A stretch of 64,000 bases of DNA, from contig JAFRLY010000044.1 of NCBI GenBank assembly GCA_017431005.1, positions 1-64,000 on the forward strand. The letters are read 5' to 3'. Source of the stretch: Clostridia bacterium. GTDB lineage: Bacteria > Bacillota > Clostridia > Christensenellales > Aristaeellaceae. Numbering within the stretch: position 1 is the first letter of the stretch; every line of letters begins with the position of its first letter. This document shows, piece after piece, positions 18,178-25,569 of the stretch. The notes under the pieces were generated by a model, which made no database searches, had not been told where the DNA came from, and was given only the letters and a program-made list of their open reading frames with translations. Both the position numbers and the translations under genes were made by a program.

Positions 18178-18207
18178 TTGTCATCCGCGCCGCATGTGTG
18201 ATATAAT
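18178..18207 (+). promoter_or_regulatory. Promoter of the envelope operon
   Basis: TTGTCA at 18178-18183 and TATAAT at 18202-18207 with an 18-base spacer. A terminator-like hairpin lies about 30 bases downstream, before the first gene. Confidence 0.7.
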
Positions 18208-18243
18208 TCATCCGTTATTACCCAACGATCACAGGGATTCCCG

Positions 18244-18264
18244 GGCCGGTGTCCGGCCTTTTTT
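18244..18264 (+). terminator. Terminator in the leader of the envelope operon
   Basis: GGCCGG (18244-18249) pairs with CCGGCC (18253-18258) across a three-base loop, followed by six T residues. It lies between the promoter at 18178 and the gene at 18305, so most transcripts would end after about 50 bases unless it is bypassed. Confidence 0.7.
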
Positions 18265-18304
18265 CAGAATCACCCGACGGAATGAAAAAAAGGACGTGAA
18301 AAAA

Positions 18305-19471
18305 ATGATGAAGCATATGCTTTCCCTGCTGCTGGTGCTCTGCCTGGCCGTAAGCCTTGCCGTTCCGGCCGCGGCCGACGGCGAGCTGTCCGCTGACGAA
18401 ATCGCTGCCTTCGCCGCGGAGCTGAAGGAGACCGCCCTGCGGAGCGAGCTGCAGAACGATCCGGCGGACGAGGAAGCCCTGTCCGAGGACGGATTCGCGA
18501 TGGTCTATTCTTTCGGCACCCTGTACGCGGACCGGACGGAGATGACGCCGGACACACGCGTGGCCGCCGCGATGATCACCGATCCGGAAACGGCCGGGCC
18601 CCGGGGTATCCGGGTCAACGCCCATTATCCCGATCTGCTGGCCGCCTTCCGGAACGACAACCCGACGCTGGACGGCAGCCGGGACGGCGCCCTGCTGTAC
18701 CTGCAGGGGGATGAGGCCTCCGGCTTCACCTACGGGCAGGTGCTGCGGAACGGGCAGCGGATCCGCTCCGTGGAATACGGCGCGGTCATCCCCGCGGAGG
18801 GCGGCTTTTCCCGCACGGCGGTGACCTTCTCCGTGGAGATGGACCTGATTTCCGTCATCCGGGTGGACACGCCCGCGGAAACGGCGGACGCCGCCGCAGC
18901 GGCGGACCTGCTGGCCGCTCTGAAGGCCCTGCAGGCTGAAAAGGGCTACACCCAGTTCCTGCCCAGCTGGACCGGAACGGATCTGACGCCCTTCGGGCCT
19001 GAGGACCTGACCTTCTCCGGCATCGATTTCCTGAACCTGAAGCCCGGGGATTTCGGCGCCCTGGCGGAGGACGTGCTGATCCCCAATGACGAGGACGGCT
19101 GGCTGCGGGTTGTCAACAACGCCGATTTCAGCGCCACCTTCACCTGCAGCGAAAACGGCGGCAACGCGAAAATCTCCTATCTGGAGCTTGTGTCCGACGC
19201 GGTCGAAGGCCCCCGCGGCGTCCGGCTCGGCGACTCCATCAGCATGGATCTGAACCGTTTCCGCAGCGGGGACGGGGAGATCAGCGAGGACGCCCTGTAT
19301 GAAATGCTCTACGGTACGGAGGGCACCGCCCCCTGGGGCAAGGCCTTCTACCTGGACGGGGACGGCATGACCCTGCGCTACGTGACCGGAGCGGACGGAT
19401 ATGAGGTTGAGCTCTACCTGCATTACACCGGCAACGAGCTCACCGAAATCCGGCTTTCCGCCAAACCATAA
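18305..19471 (+). CDS. Exported protein of unknown function
   Basis: A 388-residue protein with signal peptide MMKHMLSLLLVLCLAVSLAVPAAA. The mature protein is acidic and soluble. Two similar blocks are seen: each has a PRGIRV or PRGVRL turn followed by a size and position motif and a YGQVL or LRYVTGADG strand, which suggests an internal duplication. The start is ATG 18305 behind AAAGGA; a GTG at 18296 is too close to that site. It is followed 12 bases later by the TPR gene in what looks like a three-gene operon. No family recognised. Confidence 0.75.
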   Translation: MMKHMLSLLLVLCLAVSLAVPAAADGELSADEIAAFAAELKETALRSELQNDPADEEALSEDGFAMVYSFGTLYADRTEMTPDTRVAAAMITDPETAGPRGIRVNAHYPDLLAAFRNDNPTLDGSRDGALLYLQGDEASGFTYGQVLRNGQRIRSVEYGAVIPAEGGFSRTAVTFSVEMDLISVIRVDTPAETADAAAAADLLAALKALQAEKGYTQFLPSWTGTDLTPFGPEDLTFSGIDFLNLKPGDFGALAEDVLIPNDEDGWLRVVNNADFSATFTCSENGGNAKISYLELVSDAVEGPRGVRLGDSISMDLNRFRSGDGEISEDALYEMLYGTEGTAPWGKAFYLDGDGMTLRYVTGADGYEVELYLHYTGNELTEIRLSAKP

Positions 19472-19483
19472 AAGGATGATGCT

Positions 19484-21484
19484 ATGTTCATTGATCTGAG
19501 CTGCCCGGCGGAGCTGTTCGGCACAGCGCTGCCCACGGATGAGGACCCCTCCTGCGAGCTGCTGCTTTACAACCTGAGCGACCGGATCATCGTTTCGGCC
19601 GAGGTGACGCTGCGGCTGCTGAACCGCAGGGATGAGGAAGAGGAGCACCTGGTTTACCGGGCCCGGGCCCTGAACGGCCGCCCCCAGTCCACCTTCCCCA
19701 TGCGGGTTCCCTGCACGCCCGCCCCGGCCATCCGCAGAGCGGAGGTGACCATTGAAAAGGTCTGGTTCTCCGACAACGCGGTCTGGCGCCGGGACAGCAG
19801 CAAGGAGGTTTCCTACACGCCCAATGAGCTCCCGATCTCCCGGGGGCTGACCAACCTGAAATACGTCGCCGGCGAATCCGCCGTTGGATATCCCAGCCAG
19901 CAGGAGGGCCTGTGGGTCTGCGTCTGCGGCCGGCCCAATCCGGACGACACGGTTTACTGCGCCCGCTGCCGCCGGGACAAAAACCTGATTTTTGCCCGGT
20001 ACAACCGGGAAGCGGTGGAAAAGCAGCTGAACCAGAAGGAGCGCCAGCTGGAGCTTCAGTCCCGGTCCGCCCGGGAGGACACCGCCCGCATGCAGCGCAT
20101 CCGGGAGGAGGCCTATCAGGTTTCCCGGATGAAGAAAGGCAAGCGGGCCCATCTGATTCTGGCCATTCTCGGCGCGCTGGCCTTCACCGCGGCCGCCCTC
20201 TTCGGCGGAGCGCCTTTCGCCCGGCTCCATATCGCCCGGCAGACCATGGAGGAAGGCCGGCTGGAGGAAGCCCGGTCCATTCTCGAGGACCTGGGATCCT
20301 TCCCCGGCGCGGAACAGCTGCTGGCGGACGCGCGCTATGCCATCGCCGAGCGGACCATTGCCAGCAGCCAGGATCCCGCCGCGCTGCAGGCCGCCGCGGA
20401 AACGCTGCGCAGCGACGGACGGGAAGGCGCCGAGGATCTGGCCCGGAGCGCCGATTTCCGCCGTGCGGAGCTGCTGCTGGAGATCGAGGATTTCGAGGGC
20501 AGCCGGGAAGCTCTCAAAAAGCTGCCCAATAACTATCCCGGCCTGCGGGACCTGCAGCTGGAAACCGATTACCAGGAAGCCGTCAGCAACATGAACCTCC
20601 GGTATTACACGCTGGCGCGGAACGAATTCCTGAACCTCGGCGATTACCAGGATTCCGCCGCCCAGGCGGACGCCTGCATCTACCTGCCCGCCCTGGCGCT
20701 GATGGAAAGCGGGGAATACGATGCCGCCATCACCCAGCTGGAACGGATTCCGGACTACGAGGACAGCGCGGAACTGATCCGGAAATGCGCCTATCTGAAG
20801 GGCGTGGTTCTGGAAAACAAAGAAGATTATTACGGCGCGGCGGACGCCTATTTCGCCGCCGGAGACTACGAGGACGCCGCGGAACGGGCAACCGACCTGA
20901 CCTATATCCTGGCGGAGGACGCCTTCACCGCGGCCAGCTTTGAGAAGGCCGTGACCCTGTATCAGCGGATTCCCGGCCATCTGGACGCGGATGTGAAAGC
21001 CCTGGCCTGCATCTATACCCTGGGGCGCCGCGCACTGAACGACCAGGAATACAATCAGGCCCTGGAACAACTGACCAGGCTGCCGGAGAATTACGAGGAT
21101 GTTCCTGATCTGATCCGGCGCGCCCGCTACGCCCTGGGGCTGGAGGCGCAGGAGAAGGAGGAATGGCTGGCCGCGGCGGAGCAGTTCTTCGCCGTTTCCG
21201 GCTACCGCGACGCCGACCGCCGGCTGGCGCGCGTACTGACTCATCTGACAGAGGAGGAGGCCGCGTCCTTCCTGCCGCAGGAGGAGCCGTCGGAAGCACC
21301 GGCCGGAACACCCGAACCCACCGCGGCGCCGACCGCAGAGCCGGCCGCCCCCGCGCCCTCGGACGCGCCGGCTGAAACGCCGGAGCCGGCGGAAGCGCCT
21401 GCCGCGGAAAGCACCGCCGGAGCGGATGAGGAGCCGGCGGAATCCGGAGATTCCGACAGCTACCTGGTCAGGGATGATTCATGA
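19484..21484 (+). CDS. Membrane-anchored zinc-ribbon/TPR protein
   Basis: A 666-residue protein with an N-terminal beta-rich domain (1-140), a zinc ribbon (CVCGRPN-x7-CARC, about 145-165), a charged helix, one membrane span (about 225-247, LILAILGALAFTAAALFGG), then a long array of TPR-like helical repeats (about 250-590) and a Pro/Ala/Glu-rich tail. Repeats end with phrases such as GDYQDSAAQADAC and IPDYEDSAELIRKC, a type common in Clostridia. The topology implies that the ribbon is cytosolic and the repeats face outward. The fold suggests a scaffold, not an enzyme. It overlaps the next frame. Confidence 0.78.
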   Translation: MFIDLSCPAELFGTALPTDEDPSCELLLYNLSDRIIVSAEVTLRLLNRRDEEEEHLVYRARALNGRPQSTFPMRVPCTPAPAIRRAEVTIEKVWFSDNAVWRRDSSKEVSYTPNELPISRGLTNLKYVAGESAVGYPSQQEGLWVCVCGRPNPDDTVYCARCRRDKNLIFARYNREAVEKQLNQKERQLELQSRSAREDTARMQRIREEAYQVSRMKKGKRAHLILAILGALAFTAAALFGGAPFARLHIARQTMEEGRLEEARSILEDLGSFPGAEQLLADARYAIAERTIASSQDPAALQAAAETLRSDGREGAEDLARSADFRRAELLLEIEDFEGSREALKKLPNNYPGLRDLQLETDYQEAVSNMNLRYYTLARNEFLNLGDYQDSAAQADACIYLPALALMESGEYDAAITQLERIPDYEDSAELIRKCAYLKGVVLENKEDYYGAADAYFAAGDYEDAAERATDLTYILAEDAFTAASFEKAVTLYQRIPGHLDADVKALACIYTLGRRALNDQEYNQALEQLTRLPENYEDVPDLIRRARYALGLEAQEKEEWLAAAEQFFAVSGYRDADRRLARVLTHLTEEEAASFLPQEEPSEAPAGTPEPTAAPTAEPAAPAPSDAPAETPEPAEAPAAESTAGADEEPAESGDSDSYLVRDDS

Positions 21485-21507
21485 CAGCGGATAAAGGAGG
21501 CCTTTCC

Positions 21508-22704
21508 TTGCGGCAGCAATCCCGGATTCCGGAGCTGGACGGACTGCGGGCCTGGATGATCTTCGTGATCAGCTGGTACCATATCTGGCAGCAGAGCTGG
21601 CTGACGCCCCGGATCGGTTCCGTCAGCCTGGATTTTCTGGTGCGTTCCGGCTACGTCTGGGTGGACGGCATGATCCTGCTGAGCGCCTTCCTGCTGTTCC
21701 TGCCCTGGGCGCGGCATGCCGCCGGGGAGGGGCCGATGCCCGATACCCGGCAGTTCTATCTGCGCCGGGTCCAGCGGATCCTGCCCTCCTACTGGTTCAT
21801 TCTGCTGCTGACGCTCTTTGCCGTCGCCCTGCCCTGGGGCCTTTACGCAAGCCCGAATTACATGGTCAAGGATCTGGCGACTCATTTCACCTTCACCTTC
21901 CCGTTTTTTTACGATACCTATATCGCCACGCCCCTGGGCGCGGCCAGCTGGACGCTGGCCGTCGAGGTCCAGGCCTATCTGCTGTTTCCTCTGATCGCCC
22001 GGTCCGTCCTGCGCCGGCCGGCGCTGACGCTGGGTACGATCACGCTGGTTTCCTTCTGCTTCCGGGCCTGGTGCCTGTGGAGCCTGCAGGACTACACGAT
22101 GGTGGTCAATCAGCTGATCAATTTCGGCGACGTATACGCGCTCGGCATCCTTTCGGCATCGGTTTATGTGCGCCTGCGGCGGATATACGCCGGCCTGCAG
22201 GGCATGAAAAAGCGGCGGCTCCTCTGGGAGTCCGCCGCAACGGTTCTTTTTATTCTGCTGATCATCGGGCTGATCCGCCTGCTGAGCATCCAGGCCTACG
22301 CGGGCGGATATCCGCAGCTGCAGGCCCGCCAGATGACCCTGCGCCCGGTCTTTGCCCTGGCCTTCGCCGGGCTGACCGTATGCTGCTCCTTCTGCGTGCT
22401 TCCGCTGCGGAAGCTGCTGGGCAACCGGATCACGCACTTCCTGGCCGGCCTGTCCATGAACTACTACCTGACGCATCAGACCATCGTCGTGCACCTGAAG
22501 CGCATCGGCTTCCCGCCCTCCGCCGACGAAAGCCCGAACATGGCGGGGGAGCAGCCCTGGCAGAATCAGTACACGGCGCTGGCCTTCGGCCTGAGCCTTC
22601 TGGCCGCGCTGCTGATCACTTACCTGGTGGAAAAGCCTGCCGGAAAATGGCTGGAGCGAAGGTTCAGCCCTCCGTCCGGCGGCGGCGCTTCTTCTTCCCG
22701 GTGA
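21508..22704 (+). CDS. Acyltransferase 3 family membrane protein
   Basis: A 398-residue polytopic protein of the OafA/YrhL type, which adds acetyl or other acyl groups to cell-surface glycans. The opening RIPELDGLRAWMIFVISWYHIW carries the His of the first helix, and LRRVQRILPSYW carries the conserved Arg region. About ten membrane spans are visible. The start is taken as TTG 21508, seven bases behind a perfect AAAGGAGG; the ATG at 21481 overlaps the TPR gene but has no site. The end overlaps the convergent AraC gene by 41 bases. Confidence 0.85.
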   Translation: MRQQSRIPELDGLRAWMIFVISWYHIWQQSWLTPRIGSVSLDFLVRSGYVWVDGMILLSAFLLFLPWARHAAGEGPMPDTRQFYLRRVQRILPSYWFILLLTLFAVALPWGLYASPNYMVKDLATHFTFTFPFFYDTYIATPLGAASWTLAVEVQAYLLFPLIARSVLRRPALTLGTITLVSFCFRAWCLWSLQDYTMVVNQLINFGDVYALGILSASVYVRLRRIYAGLQGMKKRRLLWESAATVLFILLIIGLIRLLSIQAYAGGYPQLQARQMTLRPVFALAFAGLTVCCSFCVLPLRKLLGNRITHFLAGLSMNYYLTHQTIVVHLKRIGFPPSADESPNMAGEQPWQNQYTALAFGLSLLAALLITYLVEKPAGKWLERRFSPPSGGGASSSR

Positions 22705-23590
22705 CGCCGCGGATCGTGGCGCTGGGAACGGAAGCCTGCTTCATGAAGGCGCTGGGGCTGATGCCCACGATGTGCTTGAACTGCTTGGAAAAATGGTAGG
22801 GATCCTGCATGCCGACGGCGGCGCCGGCCTCCCGGACGGAACAGTTCTGATCCCGCAGCAGCTCCTTGGCCCGCTCCATTTTGCAGTGGAGCACATAGCT
22901 CAGCGGCGGCATGCCGACCTCCGCCACAAAGCGCTTGCGGAAGGTTTCCATCGGCATCCGGCTGATGGCCGCCATCTCCGCCAGGGACAGATTGTCCTTA
23001 TACTGGTTGGCCCGCAGGGTATCCACCACCTTGGCGATCTCATGGCTGAGCATGGCGTCCATGGCCACGGGCTGGCCCCAGTGGGAGGCGATCATGCCGT
23101 AAAGCAGATGCTGCAGCTGATAGGTCGCGTCAGCGGTGCCGGTATGGCGGACGATCACCTGAACAATCTGCTCCGCCAGATAGAGCTGGGAGGGCAGACC
23201 GCCCTGACGCAGCGGCTGATGCAGCAGAGCGCCCATCTTGCGGACCACCAGGGGGCTCAGCGGACCCTCCAGCGCGATCCACAGGCAGCGGACATCCTCC
23301 TCACAGGTGATTTCGCAGGCCTTGAAGCCGCCGGGAAGGAAGCAGGTGGACCCGGTGTCCAGCGGCAGCTCCTGCCCTTCCCACCGCAGCAGGATGTTTC
23401 CTTTTTCCACCGCCAGCCAGACCCATTGATCGTGGGCCTTGAGCGGATAGACACCGGCCTCCAGGACAAAGGAGCCGGCCGCGTGAATCCACGCGCCGCT
23501 GGCCAGCGTCAGACTCCCGGGCTTGTGGAAGCCCTCCACAGCCAGAGCATTCAGTTTTTCAGGTATCTCGTTCAGTAAATATGTGCTCAT
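22664..23590 (-). CDS. AraC-family transcriptional regulator
   Basis: A 308-residue regulator. The N-terminal 150 residues look like a cupin ligand-binding domain (GVYPLKAHDQWVWLAVEKG, then PGGFKACEITCE). The C-terminal 100 residues are a double helix-turn-helix: LSLAEMAAISRMPMETFRKRF and CSVREAGAAVGMQDPYHFSKQF-like sequence with the typical PYHF/Y-SKQFK-G-SP ending. The start is M at 23590 behind GGAGGGAG; the frame extends to 23689 without a site. Its own promoter holds a palindrome, so autoregulation is likely. The regulated target is unknown; the acyltransferase and GT2 flank it. Confidence 0.88.
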   Translation of the reverse strand: MSTYLLNEIPEKLNALAVEGFHKPGSLTLASGAWIHAAGSFVLEAGVYPLKAHDQWVWLAVEKGNILLRWEGQELPLDTGSTCFLPGGFKACEITCEEDVRCLWIALEGPLSPLVVRKMGALLHQPLRQGGLPSQLYLAEQIVQVIVRHTGTADATYQLQHLLYGMIASHWGQPVAMDAMLSHEIAKVVDTLRANQYKDNLSLAEMAAISRMPMETFRKRFVAEVGMPPLSYVLHCKMERAKELLRDQNCSVREAGAAVGMQDPYHFSKQFKHIVGISPSAFMKQASVPSATIRGVTGKKKRRRRTEG

Positions 23591-23680
23591 AAGATCTCCC
23601 TCCGGCCCGGATCGATATGAAAATCTGTAAGCGTCCGTTAAACGGCCAGGACTGACCAGAAAGGACAAAATACTAGCTTC

Positions 23681-23709
23681 AGTATACAAAACACAAAATG
23701 TTTTGTCAA
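23681..23709 (-). promoter_or_regulatory. Promoter and palindromic operator of the AraC gene
   Basis: On the minus strand TTGACA (23709-23704) and TATACT (23686-23681) with a 17-base spacer. Within the spacer ACAAAACA (23686-23693) and TGTTTTGT (23699-23706) form a perfect inverted repeat with five bases between the arms, a likely repressor site. Confidence 0.7.
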
Positions 23710-23851
23710 CGTCAGAATAAGACTTTTTACAGGTTTTTTGTTAATTTTTTGTGTTTTTTGTGAAATGACAGGGTCATATATGACAGAAACAGAGACATGC
23801 GGACAGGACAGAACGGATGATCCCCCGCCCGCCGCCCTCAGGAGGACAGTC

Positions 23852-25486
23852 ATGCTGCAGGAACTCAGGGAATATGCCCGGATTCACGGGCCGGCCTTCA
23901 CGCTCCGCCGGAGCGCCGAAAAGGCTGTTCAGCGCGTTTTCGGCACCTACGACCGGCTCTGGCGCCGGCAGCAGCCGACGGCGGAAACGCTTGAAAATCA
24001 GCGGGTGAACCCGCCCGCCGCGGGGCTGATCAGCGTCATCATTCCCGTATACAACACGGCTCCCGCGCTGCTGCAGGCCCTGCTGGACTCCCTGCGGGAC
24101 CAGACCTACGCCGGCTGGGAGGCCATCCTGTACGACGGCGCCAGCACCCGGCCGGAAACCGCGGCGGTTCTGGATGCCGCCGCCGCGCGGGACAGCCGTT
24201 TCCGGGTTTTTCACGGAAGGGAAAACCTCGGCATCGCCGGCAATACCAACGCCGCCCTGGCGGAAGCCCGCGGCGTCTACACCGCCCTGGCGGACCACGA
24301 CGACTGGCTGAGCCCGGAAGCCCTGTGGCAGGCAGCCAGGGTCATCGCCGATTCCCGGCCGGATATGCTCTATTCAGACGAGGACCGGATCACCGAGGAC
24401 GGCAGGCACCGGCTGGATCCGTTCTGGAAGCCGGACTGGAGCCCCGTCGACCTGCTCACCACCAATTATATCTGCCACCTGGCCGTCATCCGGACAGCGC
24501 TGCTGCGGGAAATCGGCGGGCTGCGGACCGGATTTGACGGCAGCCAGGATCACGACCTGTTCCTGCGGGTGGCGGAGAAGACCCAGCGGATTCATCACCT
24601 GCCTCTGACGCTGTATTCCTGGCGCATCGTCGGCAGCTCCATGAGCCATCAGAAGCTGTGGGCCTGCCTGGAAACCGGCTGCAGGGCGGTGGCGGAACAC
24701 GAGGCGCGCCTGGGCTGGCCGGTGACCGCCGTGCCGGTCAACAAGCAGATCCGGCTCTGGTATCCCGTACCCCGGGACGTGACGGTGGAGACCCTGATTT
24801 TCGGGGACAGCGAGGAGGCCTGCCAGGATGCCCTGGCGGAGCTGTCCTTCCGCACGGAGGATCCCCGGCTGCGGGCCGCCCTGCTGGTGACGGACGCGCA
24901 GAACCTCTATGCCTCCCTGAACGAGGCTGCCGCTTCCTCCGGATCGGATTACCTGCTGCTGCTGGACGCCCGGGCCTGGGGCATGAACCGCCACTTCATC
25001 CGCGAGCTGCTGATGTATGCCCAGCGACCGGAAATCGGCGCCGTCACCGCCCTGCTGAGCGACAGGCGGCAGCATGTGACCCATGCCGGGTTCGCGGTCG
25101 GCCTCCGGGGCGGCGCCCAGTGTATTAATGAAGGCTTCTTCCACACCGCCGGCGGATGGCGGGACGCCATGAACCGGGTGCGGGAGGTGGCCGCCGTCAG
25201 CCCCTGCTGCACCATGATCCGGCGGGACGCCTGGGTTCCCTTTCCGGAGGACTACCGGACCGGGCTGGGCGCCGTGGAATGGAGCCTGCGGCTGCGGGAG
25301 ACCGGAAAGCGGCTGGTCTGCACGCCGCACGCGGAAGCGGAGCTCGCGCGGAACGAGCTGCTGCTCAGCGGACGCCGCCGGGACAGCGAAGAGCTGGCGC
25401 GCTTCCTGTCCGCCCGAAAGGACCTGGCGGACCCCTGCTACGGCAGCCGCTTCGGCCGCCGGAAGGCCGATTATTCCCGGCGCTGA
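23852..25486 (+). CDS. Family 2 glycosyltransferase
   Basis: A 544-residue GT-A fold glycosyltransferase. The GT2 core opens with ISVIIPVYNTAPALLQALLDSL near residue 55, followed by the nucleotide-binding Asp region and the DHDDW motif, then YSDEDRI. Such enzymes build surface polysaccharides, often as rhamnosyl- or galactosyltransferases. The second half (about 300-544) looks like a degenerate second GT domain. The start is ATG 23852 with AGGAGGA five bases before; an ATG at 23780 is in frame but lacks a site. Cytoplasmic or membrane-associated; the acceptor is unknown. Confidence 0.82.
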   Translation: MLQELREYARIHGPAFTLRRSAEKAVQRVFGTYDRLWRRQQPTAETLENQRVNPPAAGLISVIIPVYNTAPALLQALLDSLRDQTYAGWEAILYDGASTRPETAAVLDAAAARDSRFRVFHGRENLGIAGNTNAALAEARGVYTALADHDDWLSPEALWQAARVIADSRPDMLYSDEDRITEDGRHRLDPFWKPDWSPVDLLTTNYICHLAVIRTALLREIGGLRTGFDGSQDHDLFLRVAEKTQRIHHLPLTLYSWRIVGSSMSHQKLWACLETGCRAVAEHEARLGWPVTAVPVNKQIRLWYPVPRDVTVETLIFGDSEEACQDALAELSFRTEDPRLRAALLVTDAQNLYASLNEAAASSGSDYLLLLDARAWGMNRHFIRELLMYAQRPEIGAVTALLSDRRQHVTHAGFAVGLRGGAQCINEGFFHTAGGWRDAMNRVREVAAVSPCCTMIRRDAWVPFPEDYRTGLGAVEWSLRLRETGKRLVCTPHAEAELARNELLLSGRRRDSEELARFLSARKDLADPCYGSRFGRRKADYSRR

Positions 25487-25492
25487 TTCCTT

Positions 25493-25521
25493 TTGACTTG
25501 CCCCGCGGTTTATGGTATGAT
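25493..25521 (+). promoter_or_regulatory. leuS: Sigma-A promoter of leuS
   Basis: TTGACT at 25493-25498 and TATGAT at 25516-25521 with a 17-base spacer, 48 bases before the leuS start. No T-box leader fits in this short distance. Confidence 0.75.
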
Positions 25522-25569
25522 TTGGGCCGTATTATTCGGAAATGAACAGGAAGGAACGGGTGACAGACC

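Noticed and set aside
18218-21244. 1008-codon open frame on the minus strand
   Set aside because: It lies opposite two real genes with good starts and domains, is rich in Gly, Ala, Gln and His as GC-rich antisense frames are, and has no ribosome site or family match.
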